Source: Nymphaea colorata
Taxonomy: Eukaryota > Streptophyta > Magnoliopsida > Nymphaeales > Nymphaeaceae
NCBI RefSeq assembly: GCF_008831285.2
Contig: NC_045138.2
Coordinates: 22,479,934 to 22,543,933, forward strand
Direction of reading: 5' to 3'
Length of the DNA: 64,000 bases
Position numbers and translations under genes: made by a program. Positions 1-10,610 of this stretch are shown here, in pieces (the stretch's first letter is position 1; every line of letters begins with the position of its first letter). The notes under the pieces are model-generated. The model ran no database searches, was not told the DNA's origin, and saw only the letters and a list, made by a program, of their open reading frames with translations.

Positions 1-340
1 GAAGGTAGGCGGTAGATCCTTTTATTTTTCTTCTATTCCTCACGATTGCTAACCTGGCTCTGATACCATGTTAAAGAAAGAGGAATATGAACGATGATGA
101 GAAGAAAGAAACTGTATTTCTCATTGTGTATCTATGGATCATTTACAAGGTATATATAGAGGCTATTGGATAAGAATCAAGAAACGATCATATCCCTGAT
201 TTCTACTCATACAAGATTATCATTCCTAATTCGTTGCGATTTCTCAATCTGCAACGTCTAACAACTCATCCTCTTGATTTTGGGCAATCTCTGATTCCTT
301 GATTTTGGGCGATCTTCTTCAACCGTTACATGGAGTAACA
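1..340 (-). mobile_element. 5' LTR and leader of a Ty1-copia-type retrotransposon, cut by window edge
   Basis: Read on the minus strand, positions 340-69 form a 272-bp LTR that starts TGTTA and ends TAACA (perfect 5-bp terminal inversion). It is followed at once by TGGTATCAGAGCC (68-56), the primer binding site complementary to the 3' end of plant initiator-Met tRNA. Inside the LTR a TCTATATATACC stretch (about 160-149) is a good TATA box for the element's own promoter. Only 56 bases of leader remain before the left edge, so coding capacity and the 3' LTR lie outside. The PBS type is usual for copia elements; a solo or truncated copy cannot be excluded. Confidence 0.85.
56..68 (-). promoter_or_regulatory. 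tRNA-iMet primer binding site of the LTR element
   Basis: On the minus strand this reads TGGTATCAGAGCC, the standard priming site for minus-strand cDNA synthesis in plant copia elements. It directly abuts the LTR end ending in ..TAACA, which fixes the LTR boundary and the element's orientation. Confidence 0.85.
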
Positions 341-2995
341 TTCAACACCAGCCAATTTGGGGTCACATTTGTGGAATTTTCGACTGCCATCTTTGATTTA
401 TACGACCAAAGGATGGATTAGATGGGTCTTACAATTGATAACAATAGAAACAAAGAAGTTTCACCTTCAAAAGCTGACCCTTTACCTGCGGATTTCTATG
501 CAAGTATGTTCCGTTTCAACCAAAACCGGCAGCCGTTTCAACCAAAACCGGCAGTTTTCTTCTTTCTAATCTTAATCTGTAGTCTTACCGCCGGCTACAC
601 ATTTCTTTTTTCTAATCTTAATTGATTATCTCATTCTGTAGCCTTTGGTTTCTTCACTTCAGTAGTTACTTTGGATGGATTCTGCTGAGTGAAGAAACTC
701 AGTGCTATAACAAAGAAAATAATTCTTATCCGGGCTGCTTTATATTCATTGTGGTTCCTGACATAATATTTCCTCAAGTTTTCTTGAGGAAAGATTTGTG
801 TGAACTGTTGCAAAGTTCAGATATATATTTCCGTCTATATTTAGCTATAAAAATTGGAAATTATGTCTTTCAAAATTGGACAGGTTAGTAGCTCCTATGA
901 TGACAAAATAAGCAATAGTTATATTTGCCATTGCCTGTTTGTCATTGGTGGTTTGCAGTCTCTGTATGTGAAAGGATTAACAAAGTTAGTTATTTTTTTT
1001 TAGATTACTCTTTATTGACATGGTTTTTATTTAGTTGTCTTTTCAGTTTGTACATTATTTTTATAAAAGTTATATTACTGACAAACGCTTCAACCAACCC
1101 CTCACCTTGCCTCATGAGAGCTAGACTCAATGCCTCACCTTCCTCATCGCCTTTTACAACATTGCTTCACATTAAACAATGATGCTCATATAAAAAAATC
1201 TGGCCAGCATATCCGTTCTCATAATGCTTGCATATCAATTAGATGCATGAGTAAATGTAAGTCTGATTGTATAGAAGTATCCAAAACATAATCCAGGAAC
1301 TGAAAGTTGACTTCAGATAAAAATCCATTGTTCATATTCATCAAATCAAATATCAAATATCTAAACGTACCAAAAACAAAGCAAGGATTAAGATATGGAT
1401 CCCGAATTAAGTACTAAAACATCTAAGCAAATATCTGCGCCTATAAAGCCTAATCAAAGCAGATAATATATATAAGCCTCAACTCGTGCAAATACATATC
1501 TAGATCACAATAAAAGCAAATGGAGCATCCCAAATCTATTATACAATAAAAAAAAATTAAATTGCATAAGTAAAACAAGCAGAACACAATAAGCTGGTCA
1601 CGTATATATAATATAGCATTTAGTATTGTACAATAACTATATTTTAATGCTCATATGTGACAATTAAAAGCAAAAGACAAACACATGCTTTCCCAGGAAA
1701 GCATGCATGATTTTTTTATCACACGATCTAGCGCGTGCTCAGTTCGTAGCCCAATTACACGAGCCCTGAGCTTCGTAGCTTGAGCTGGCCTTTTGGAAAA
1801 TGGGCTAAGTCCGTGCACGAGTTGCTCGATTGGTGTGACTCTCTTTTCTAATCTTTTCCCCTTTTGCATACTATACCGCCAAATTTTGTGCCTTGCATGG
1901 TTTACAAATTAATCGTTTTTTCCCTAATTCCACTGTTATTACGCATTGATTAATCTGGCCACGCCTAACTTATCTATATTGTTAAAAACATAGGTTTAGC
2001 ATCCCCAATTAAAAATAATCCTCTATTTTTATCAAACTTTACGTTATCACTAAATTAATTTTGACTAATGAACTTAAGTTACTGAAAGATATACCTTCAC
2101 GATAAACAATTTCAGGGTTATTAGTTTGCAACAACTCGTTGTATACCTACTTAACACGATTAGGATGTGTTTACCTAAATTCCGGTTAGTTAGTATTTAA
2201 ATCAATATAACATTACCCGAAAAATATTTTTTATACTATTAATTTCACTGGAAGAGAAATTTAATTTCTAGGTGTATTAATGATAACATGAAGCATATTT
2301 TTCATGCCTTTGTTTGCAGAGTAATTTTCACTAATTTAATAGTTAACTTCACAGAAATAAACCAGTAATCTGCTGTACTTAACTATAGAGAAACATAAGC
2401 TTTTATAGAAAAAAGTAAGGTGAAGCTTCCATGATCATCAAATCTTTAAATATGTACATACGTTTTTTTTTTTTGCATAAAATAAACAAATAAATATATT
2501 AGTGAAAATATGCATTGGCAATAAATCCATGAATATGTTCAGTTTGGTTAAAAAAAAAAAGAAAAATAGAAATCAAAGGCCATGAATTTGATGAAGATAG
2601 GCTGGAAATAGTAGTCGCCAAAGAAAAACAGGTAATAAACTCATTTTTCTATATTGCAATTGTAGAGAGTGACAATTATGAGGAACAAAGTAATATTGAA
2701 CGAGCATCACTATGTGAACATTTAATGCTTAGTATCCTTCGCTTATTTTCTTGATCAATGGGGAGCTGTGATTGACTTAAAATTTAGAAATATTAGACGA
2801 ATGAAAAAGATTATCAAACAACAAAACCAAGATGTTGGAGAATGAAGACAAGCAATCTTTTATTTTAAAGAAGGAATTTTTTGCTACCGGAGCTTTATGA
2901 AAAAGACAATAGAAATGAGAGAGAGAAGACATCGCATAGGCTGCATTTTTTTCTCGAACAAAGCATAATGTAAAGTGAACATGTTACGGGGTTTC

Positions 2996-3000
<5 letters not shown>
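341..3000. other. AT-rich intergenic DNA, no supported gene
   Basis: Only short frames without recognisable domains occur here. Around 1680-1870 there is a small less AT-rich patch with GAGC/GCTCG words and an open minus frame of 72 codons, but no motif or splice context supports a gene. The rest is AT-rich with A and T runs. Confidence 0.6.

Positions 3001-3001
<1 letters not shown>

Positions 3002-3062
<61 letters not shown>
3002..3062. repeat. (TA)n microsatellite
   Basis: An uninterrupted TA dinucleotide run of about 30 units. It opens the satellite-like block at 3.0-4.9 kb. Confidence 0.98.
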
Positions 3063-3065
<3 letters not shown>

Positions 3066-3175
3066 TTCAAGAAGAACTAAAGATTTGTATCACTCCAAGG
3101 GAATCATGGAAAACAGTGTGAACGGTGCTGTAGTGAAGGATTTGGAGACAGACTAACGACAATCAAGGAATAAGA

Positions 3176-3465
3176 ATTGTACTTACATGGTGGAATATGT
3201 AGTTCATTTACTTTTCTAGAAGGTAAAATATGTATGTATTGGGAAATGTCCTTACCTGGTGGAACGTTTAGGTAATGTATTTTTCTGGAATGTCAATATT
3301 GTCATATGGGAAATGTCGTTACACGATAAAATATGTAGTATTGTATTTTTTTTTTTGAAAGTAGATATGTATATGTATGGAAAGTGTCCTTACTTGGTGA
3401 AACATGTAGTTCATGTATTTTTCGCAAATGTAAATGTACATGTATGGGAAATGTTGTATATATAT
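3176..3465. repeat. Tandem repeat, unit about 66-72 bp, roughly four copies
   Basis: A unit containing GGGAAATGTCCTTACNTGG, then GTGGAA..TGTAG, then a TTTTTCT run, recurs at about 3176, 3242, 3308, 3379 and partially at 3446. Copies differ by substitutions and small indels, so the array is old. The last partial copy runs directly into (TA)9. The period is not a multiple of three and the 107-codon frame across it has no domain, so it is not read as coding. Confidence 0.75.
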
Positions 3466-3512
3466 ATATATATATATATAAAATCAGTTGGCTACCTCTG
3501 GGGTCCGATAAT
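3464..3512 (+). repeat. (TA)n followed by a MITE-end-like sequence
   Basis: (TA)9 at 3464-3481 is followed by AAATCAGTTGGCTACC, resembling the terminus of the MITE at 4016 (ATTGAAATCAGCTAACC). It is probably a degraded end of the same family, again placed flush against a TA run. No second end was found. Confidence 0.4.
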
Positions 3513-3963
3513 TATTTCTTTTTGTGTAGCTGAAAACCATCACAAAAAGGTGCATTTGAGAGTGCTTGGCCATGATTTTTAGTAAATAAGTACACCTTTT
3601 GGCTCGTTCGAATCATGAATACAGTCAACCTTAGAAATGGGACAGCAATCCACATGAGCTCATTTTGAAATAAATCAGTTCTCATTCAAATGCATTTCTG
3701 AAAATTTTCGGAAAAGGTTTTTTCTTGGTCCAAACCTAAAGGTTTTGACATATTGAGAGGTCAAGACTGTAACGACAACCAAAGGGGGAAGGTGCGATTT
3801 CTTCGTAAGTGTATTTCAGAAATCTCATATTCTAGTAAAGATTTTGAGCTTTAAGAAGTGCTCATCGTTAGCCGGATGACCACGTAAGTGATATATTCCT
3901 ACCTAGGAAAGCAATATGCAGGTTGATGTATTTTTCAAGTATAAGTACGGAACATGTAGTGTG

Positions 3964-3964
<1 letters not shown>
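3513..3964. other. Intergenic, no gene seen
   Basis: No long frame or domain. The end (about 3880-3960) again has words of the upstream tandem repeat (CTACCTAGGAAAGCAATATGC, GGAACATGTAG), suggesting a further decayed unit just before the next TA run. Confidence 0.4.

Positions 3965-4014
<50 letters not shown>
3965..4014. repeat. (TA)n microsatellite
   Basis: A pure TA run of about 25 units, lying immediately against the left terminus of the MITE at 4016. Confidence 0.98.
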
Positions 4015-4015
<1 letters not shown>

Positions 4016-4017
<2 letters not shown>

Positions 4018-4220
4018 TGAAATCAGCTAACCAGTGTCCTTTGCCGGATGGGTAAAAACTAAATTTTGCCATGGTAAAAGGGTCTCAAATCGTGCATTCC
4101 ACAAAGACAAATCATTGTCCATGGTTTCTTACCACAGAATACACCATTTGCAATAGTTTTTGTTGTCACAAATTAAAATAAATGCAATCAAACAATGGAT
4201 TTCGGCCGGCTGATTTCAAT
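4016..4220. mobile_element. Small foldback element (MITE) embedded in (TA)n
   Basis: The left end reads ATTGAAATCAGCTAACC and the right end, inverted, ATTGAAATCAGCCGGCC, so the element has 12-bp perfect terminal inverted repeats over 205 bp. It carries GCCGGATGG near the left end and AAATTTTG inside, words shared with related copies near 62.4 and 62.6 kb. Both ends abut long (TA)n tracts, which resembles the rice Micron-type MITEs that insert in TA microsatellites. It encodes nothing and would need a transposase in trans. Confidence 0.7.
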
Positions 4221-4225
4221 ATATA

Positions 4226-4292
<67 letters not shown>
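4221..4292. repeat. (TA)n microsatellite, one slip
   Basis: A TA run of about 36 units with one TT/AT phase slip near 4231, lying directly against the right end of the MITE. Confidence 0.97.
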
Positions 4293-4294
<2 letters not shown>

Positions 4295-4358
4295 ATGATC
4301 TTGCACGCGTGAAGTATCAAGAGTATGTACATATGAAAAGCCTCTATTATTGTACAAA

Positions 4359-4915
4359 AACGATTATATATTGTGCGATAGGATTTACTTACCCTGCCAT
4401 TGGTTCCACATGCCGTGCAATAAGGATTACATGTTATGCAACAGGATCTACATATTGTGCGATAGGATTAATCTGTTGTGCTATGCGGATCCACATTTCA
4501 TGCAGTGCGATTTACATGTTGTGCTACAGCGATCCACACGTTGTGTTAAAGAGATCCACAAACTATAGAGATCCGCGTGTTGTGCAATAAAGATCCACCT
4601 GTTATGCAATTATATGATTTACATGTTGCGCTAAAACGATCCACATGTTGTGCTAAAGGGATCCACATGTTATTCTGTACTAGAGATCCACATGCTCTGC
4701 CGTATGATTTACATGCTACGCTAAAGAAGTCCATATGTTGTGCTACGAAGATCTATGTGTTATGCTACAGAAATTTACATGTTTCGCTGTAAAGATTTAC
4801 ATGTTGTGCTTGTTAGAATCCATGTCCTGGGCAAAACAGACTTACATGTTGTTCTATAGAGATCAACATGTGCAATAAAGATTTATATGTTGTACTGAAA
4901 ACAAAGATTTATATG
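4359..4915. repeat. Degenerate 22-bp minisatellite, about two dozen units
   Basis: Units of 20-25 bp follow one pattern: GATCCACATGTTGTGCTAAA, with GATTTACATG and GATCTACAT variants. They run head to tail from GATTATATATTGTGCG at 4359 to GATTTATATGCGATC near 4910. Substitutions alternate between units and there are occasional short units. The period is not a multiple of three, so the 93-, 72- and 71-codon frames on plus and the 62-codon frame on minus are by-products of the repeat, not genes. Confidence 0.9.
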
Positions 4916-5685
4916 CGATCTAGATTTCTCATGTATTTTCTTATAGGAATGTTATGAGTTTCTTATCTATGACATGCCTTGGTACTTGTATCAAAGTTTT
5001 GTGCTATAGATTATCACTAGAAGAATTTGGCTCATTTTTGGAAGTAGATGCATGAAAGAAACACCAGCTTTACTTTACAAAGTGGCTCCAGTGGTTGGAC
5101 ATGAGCGCACTTCAATCGCCCACTTCTTCTTCTGCAGTCGATTGCCCACATGGAATTGAATGGCACAAGGGCTTGGTGTTCTGTTATTATTTTGTTTGGA
5201 GAGCAAACTATCTCCTGGCCACTAAACCCAGCTAACTAAAGGAGATTGTTTGCCATTTCGGCTGATGTTGGTTGGTTTGATCCTGCTGCTACAAAAGAAG
5301 AAAAAGCTAAAGTACCTATAAGGATGACATTAACAATCGCCTCTAGGTTATGATGAGCATAATCACTCTACCTTGGATATCATCTCAACAACACCAGTAA
5401 ATGTTGGAGGATTTCTTCTCTCAAGAATGTCTTATGGACTTTTCTTCTTTTTTGCTTCATCATTAACAAGTGTTACACTTTGATATCCAATTCAAAATAC
5501 AATAAATTACAACTCACTGTGATATGCCTAAATTGGTGGCTCTTGACAGGTCTTCCATTGATCTTATAATGTTCTAATTATATAGTCAATATTAAGGCGA
5601 TAATATTTTTCAGATGAAAAATTTTAGTGCAAATATATTCTAATATCTATATTTGTAATTTTTTGGTATCAAGAAACTTGAACAA
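4916..5685. other. Intergenic, no gene seen
   Basis: No open frame with a domain, no array and no clear transposon end. It contains a moderately GC-richer patch at 5080-5230 that I cannot assign. Confidence 0.5.
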
Positions 5686-5842
5686 TTTGTAGAATATTCA
5701 AGAGAAATGTGAGGCAGGGTAGTTAGACTAAGCGACACTCCCCTCTATTAACTATCCGAGTTGAACCTGGGCGAAGGCACCACCCTTCATGTAGAGTGGA
5801 GGAACATAGCGGCACAGTTAGTTTCTCTTGAATATTTCACAA
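5686..5842. mobile_element. Short foldback element with 22-bp arms
   Basis: TTTGTAGAATATTCAAGAG at 5687 is repeated in inverse orientation as CTCTTGAATATTTCACAAA ending at 5842, with two mismatches. The roughly 115-bp centre is less AT-rich than its surroundings and does not look like protein or tRNA. This is the structure expected of a MITE, but no second copy was seen in the window. Confidence 0.5.
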
Positions 5843-6128
5843 AATAATGCTTTGCTTAGTCCTAGAATGTACCAAAACTATATATATTATATGCGTTGCT
5901 GATTTATCCTCTTTTGCAATCATTTTCACTCTAGCACCTGCTGCTCTAGCTAATTGTCCACCCTTTCCCCACCCTGAGTATACGCTAAAACAGGAATCAC
6001 AAGGTAGATCGAATAGAAGACTTCTACTAAAATACCCTAGTCAATGCTGGTGCCACTCTCTGAATCATGCCACGCGTTATGGAACTAACTGAAAGGCTGA
6101 TAATCCATTCCTTAGCTAAAGGAATAAG

Positions 6129-6182
6129 TATATATATATATATATATATATATATCGAGAGAGAGAGAGAGAAAGAAAGAGT
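6129..6182. repeat. Compound (TA)n(GA)n microsatellite
   Basis: A TA run of about 15 units passes directly into GA/GAAA units. Confidence 0.95.
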
Positions 6183-6429
6183 GAGATTGAAAATCTAAAT
6201 GCATAACTAAAGAGACATGGACTTGTACAAATATTGAAGAAGTCCATTAAAGCTAAACAACATTTCAAAAGGAACCAAAAGAAATGGTCCAAGAATCACA
6301 AAATATCTCCAATAACAACTGTAACAAACTTCATTTGCCTGAATGAAAAATCTTCTATCATTTACTATTTTCTACCACAATAATACCTAGCAATAATAGC
6401 AATAAAAAGGTTGATGCACAGTCATTAAA

Positions 6430-6960
6430 TTAAACAACACAAGTATGTACAATAACAATTAAACCTACAACACCTTGTAAAGTAAATCTTACTTGTGAAC
6501 TAGTTTGTTCTTTTGGACTGTTGTTCTGTCCTATTAGCATCTTCATTTGGGTTTCTAATTCATTCATTTTACTTTGAAACGCACTGATCATGTCATTCAT
6601 ATGTTTTATGTGCTTGGCAAGGGTAGCATTACTCACTAAGAGCTCATTTCAAGTTTGCCTTTTAACAACTATATAATGAGTTTTAATATCTTCCCCATAT
6701 ATGCAAGCATGTTTGTTCTTGTCCTCACCTGAAGCTCGAGAAACAACATCAACTCATCATGAACTATCCCTAGAACCCTCTGGCATCCATTTGCTTTTCT
6801 CATACCTAAAAGGCAAAAAAAAAAAGCCATATTTAAATCGCACATGAATTATGTTCATACCGAAATTGAATCAAGAAAACATAAGTCTCTTACAATCATG
6901 GCTTTAGAATCTGTATTACGATAATTTGGATTGGATGTTGTGCTAGCCATAACCTACTTT
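6430..6960 (-). pseudogene. Degenerate coding remnant with a coiled-coil tail, possibly transposase-derived
   Basis: On the minus strand a start-like MASTTSNPNYRN peptide (about 6950) is followed after a broken stretch by a frame with helical, heptad-like character ending ..MNDMISAFQSKMNELETQ (about 6640-6430). Stops interrupt it between 6640 and 6780. Such short C-terminal coils occur in Ptta/En/Spm-type plant transposase proteins, but no diagnostic motif is visible, so this is only a guess. A 21-bp direct repeat (CCATAACCTACTTTC, 6948-6995) lies at its upstream end. Confidence 0.3.
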
Positions 6961-6995
6961 CGAGCTCCATAACCTACTTTCTAGCTCGAGATAGT

Positions 6996-7738
6996 TCTGG
7001 TTTGCCATTTGGGGCCCATAATTAAACGTCAGCATGAAATAAAATGTTAAGTATGCTTGAACAATATAATGTAAGATAGAGTTGTATTAAAAAAAATGCT
7101 TACAATTTTTTAACAGAATCGCGCAAAGGTCTTTGCCCCATTTATTAAGGTTACTTCAAACATGAATAATTGATTCCATTTTATTCACTTTTTGCCTAAA
7201 ATGAAAATCTAACCTTTTGAGAAAATGCTAATAACACATTTAATTGCACTTAAGGAATGTCTGATACTTTCTACTACCTTTTCTTCAAGTGTGTCAAACT
7301 GTTTCATTAGTTGCTTCCATTGATAAGTGGAAATCATGCTAGATATGTTCTTCAAGATTGCCATGTTGTTTATAAATAGCCCTCAAGTTTTATGTTCAAA
7401 TTTTTCATATCTTTTTTATATTCTTTTAATACCAATTAATCATTCAAATCCTCTTCTATGTTATACAGTACTCAGTACAGAATTATGCAGCATTAGTGAA
7501 AAAGAATTAAGAAGTACAAGTACAAGTTTGCAACATGTAATGTTATAATTAAAAAGAAACCTTTATGTGATTCTACAAATCATCATTGAAGAAATTGGCA
7601 CCTCTATAATATTTGCAAGTCAATTGTTATCATTTGAATCCTTTGCTATAGAACCTATGAATTTACTCGACTCCTAAGCCTCCGCTCTAATTGGCTCACC
7701 ATAAGCTCTGACGATGAAAATACCCCATGGTGAGAGCA
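6996..7738. other. Intergenic, no gene seen
   Basis: AT-rich sequence with short frames only. The 73-codon plus frame at 7327 has no recognisable feature. Confidence 0.5.
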
Positions 7739-7923
7739 TCAAATTTTCACCATCACAGGGAAGATGGTTTTGCATCCAGTCGACGGTGGGGAGAGAAAAA
7801 TTGACCTTGAGTCAAAGAAGGTTGAAACAGTGCTAGGCAGTGCTCTAACAAAAGCATCACCGTTAGAACATGTAGACTTTTTGCCTTTGCCCTCAAGGTT
7901 CAGAATTGTGTCCATGTCAAGGT
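7739..7923 (-). pseudogene. Unassigned exon-like open stretch
   Basis: A minus frame reads FYLDMDTILNLEGKGKKS and continues to a stop at 7739-7741. It begins just after a TAG that could be a splice acceptor, or could simply be a stop. Composition is protein-like and it is less AT-rich than its flanks, but I do not recognise the family and no second exon could be joined with confidence. It may be a captured or decayed gene fragment. Confidence 0.22.
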
Positions 7924-8044
7924 AGAACTACACTTTCCTTTTATCTATGACATTGAAGTAAGCACCAGCTGTTTGATGCGAGTAGGTCACCTTACAGTCC
8001 TACGAGTTGAAAGAGCAAACCTGGTTATATACGTCATACTGAAG

Positions 8045-8345
8045 CACTAATTTTTGTGTGTCAATATGATTAATAACTAAAATACCCTTAATTCACTTTA
8101 AAAAAAGAATTATATAAATAAAAATGAAAATAAAAAGAAAGTAAAAAAAAAAACTATGCAAAATATTTTTTAACAAATAACCAAAATATGTTCCTCTTGC
8201 CCACGACGCACTCAACCTTTTCTCCTAAAGTGTTATGCAAAAAAGTAAGCGTTTGTGATGTGAAAAAGAGTGGTTGATTCTCACACAACCAAACTAAATG
8301 ATATGACCCGTCAGGATCAAAGATTTTGGTTGGATCCCACCTCTT
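8045..8345. repeat. Dispersed repeat, copy 1 (partner at 17205-17575)
   Basis: AATTTTTGTGTGTC, AATAACTAAAATACCCTTA, then a poly-A/T rich stretch, AAAATATGTTCC and ATGACCCGTCAGG follow in the same order as at 17205-17575 (ATTTTTGTATGC, AATGATTAAAATACCCTTGG, AAAATGTTGTTCC). No terminal repeat or coding motif defines the class. The minus frames at 8154-8494 lie inside this repeat and are not supported as genes. Confidence 0.55.
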
Positions 8346-9085
8346 CCGTGCCATGGATTTGTCCGTACCTGGACCCCCAGATGCTTCGAAGTTCGGACAA
8401 TCGTCTTCACCACACCCCAAAAGAACTGTAGAAAAAGTTCAGAAATGTTGCTCTTTCTACCAATATGTGCAAAGTGGCTGCTTTTTCTATTCATGTCACT
8501 CCCTTTTTGCCGTCAGATCATTGGTTCCTTTCTTCTGATCCTTCTTCTTCCATTCCTGGGACCGTCAAGCCGAAAACCGGCCTTTTTTGATCGAGGCCAG
8601 GATGGTGCACGTCTAGCACTTGGCCGGAATCTGCGGCAGTTGCCGCATCCACTCTGAAATCCTGCCGGTGTCCATGTGCCTTCGCCCAACAAAAGAATCT
8701 GTGCCCGAAAAGCTGCCGATAGCGTTGTTTGAGGAGTTCACATTTCTGCCGGTCATAGTAAAAAACATGACCATATTTTCTTCAGATACCTGTGCTCTAT
8801 GGGTGATGCCCAGAAAAGCAGGAGATTTTCTTTTGTAATTGACAATATATAATGCAGTTGGTGAAACCCATCTAGACATTTGAATTTTTAAGGCGAATTA
8901 AAAAATTATTTTGCTAGTGCAAGAATAGTTGGCAATTAAAAGCGTATTGCTATTGTATAAGAATTTGTGTGTGTGTGCCATTTGAAAATTTTCTTGCATG
9001 TCATTTTATTAATTTATCTTTTTCTTTTTTTAACAATTTTATTACCCTATAATTAGGGGAAACACTTTTAATTGATAAAGTAAAT
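8346..9085. other. Unassigned, mildly GC-richer stretch with overlapping short frames
   Basis: Between 8320 and 8880 both strands are open for 60-90 codons in several frames. No domain, signal peptide or splice-joined longer frame was found, and open frames on both strands at once suggest composition rather than coding. 8880-9085 is AT-rich filler. Confidence 0.4.
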
Positions 9086-9089
9086 ATTA

Positions 9090-9310
9090 CTACCAGTTGT
9101 CCCCAGGCGTTTGAGTGGTACCAAATGAGAGTTGCCTATTGTTTGTTAGGTAGGCAATTAATTAAGTTCAAAGCTCATAAACACCACACTCCATGGTAGG
9201 CTAACTAAGCAAAGCATAAGCCTTAACAGCGAAACAAGTTCTGGGCATGAGGTGTTATGCGTCCTAATTAAGGGCGCAACTAAGTCTCAGGAGTGGTGTT
9301 CTCGAGAACA
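9090..9310 (+). mobile_element. Possible tRNA-derived SINE
   Basis: CAGGCGTTTGAGTGGTACC (about 9105) resembles an RNA polymerase III A box and AAGTTCAAAGCTC (about 9168) a weak B box. Spacing is wider than usual and no target-site duplication was seen. Confidence 0.25.
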
Positions 9311-9319
9311 AAAAAACAA

Positions 9320-10430
9320 ACCCAGAAAGGTAACTTGGAATATGTAGATATAATCTAAGGTTAAATTTGTGAAAATAATAAGCTAGCCGTGAATTTATAA
9401 ATTGCCTCCAAATCATGCATGAATTAGACGCTATCATGCTTTCAAAACATAATCACTGTCATGGCAATTATAAGTGAAACTTTCATTTCTTTACAGTTTC
9501 CGGTAAGTGGGGAAAACACACCGCTCAGAATTCTCATCTCAAAACCTCATCCTTCTAACTCTTAAAGTACAAGGTTGGCTTTCGGTGCATCAAGATGTTG
9601 GCTCCATCGTGCTTCAACTTCTGTGTCGTTGGCTTCCAGAAAGTTGATGCCAAGTGAATTTGAAATTCAAACTGACTACCTGCCAGTCCCCACTCCTTCT
9701 ATTGCGCCAACCATCTCAAGATTCTTTCCTTTATGATTTCCAGAGAAAAATGTAAAGCTCTTTCCATAAGCTTCCTTTCTACCAAAGGTGCCATGCGGCC
9801 ACAACTTTTGAACATGTATCAATAATGGATGCCCTTGTAAGTTACAACCATGTGACATCCTTCTACCTCTGAAACATTTGCCCGCCATCCTTCCTAAGGT
9901 GTATACCCTTGGTTAAAAGCAGAATTGCTTTGTCACTACGAATGAAGCATTTGAGGGTCTTCTTGCTTTTCTGATGTGCAAGGCAATGAAAAGTTGAAGC
10001 AAACTGGGCAGTACCGCAGTAGTCCTTGTTATGATTAGGTCTACGTTAGCCATTTGGGGAGTTAGTTTTGCTGGGTCTCACACTTAAGAAGGACAGGGGC
10101 ATTACACATGTCACGACACTCAAAAGATGCAGTTAAAGAAGCGTCTATTTATGGATGGTCTTCACCCTACAATAAGCAAAGGCCCAATGATGAAGGTAAG
10201 TCATGTGAAGTGAAACCCAAATAAAGAATTTGTTTTATAAATCTATGTTGGATTTTTTATATTTTTGTAAGTGTTTACATCCATCATCTCCATGTATATC
10301 GGCAGGCTGCCTTAAACCCAAAGGTAACTTGGTTATCGTATGAATGAATTGATCTTTGAATCTGCTCCATAATTTTCTAAATTAACTTTGCTTGGCATTT
10401 TTCTAAATCATAATGTGAGAACCATACGCA
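9320..10430. other. Intergenic, no gene seen
   Basis: Short frames only. The minus frame at 9676-9888 has no domain or splice context. Confidence 0.5.
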
Positions 10431-10439
10431 TCATCCTCG

Positions 10440-10610
10440 AGAGGGTTGGCGCAACGCTACGGGTGAAGGCTGATAGGTGGCCAGTCTTCGTTTTGAATCC
10501 CCAGGCGTAAATCTTCACTGCTTTAAAAGGGACCACATAACGTGTAAGTTGAAACACAACAGGAGGTGACACCGAAATCTAACTTGTATTATATATAGGG
10601 CTTGGTTGGA
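10440..10610 (+). mobile_element. Probable tRNA-derived SINE fragment
   Basis: TGGCGCAACGCTACGGGTGA (10446-10465) fits a polymerase III A box and GTTTTGAATCCCC (10490-10502) a B box, at a spacing typical of tRNA-derived heads. The tail is not clearly delimited and no target-site duplication was found. It looks different in sequence from the SINE family at 14.2/15.6/31.6 kb. Confidence 0.4.

Noticed and set aside
3259-3582. 107-codon plus frame
   Set aside because: It spans the 68-bp tandem repeat and a (TA)n run, giving YIYIYIYI; no domain.
4309-4792. Frames of 62-93 codons rich in Cys, His and Ile across the 22-bp minisatellite
   Set aside because: They occur in several frames and both strands because the 22-bp unit shifts frame each time; the peptide pattern is a translation of the repeat.
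8154-8879. Cluster of opposed 60-90-codon frames
   Set aside because: Open on both strands at once, partly inside a dispersed repeat, with no domain or splice-joined extension.
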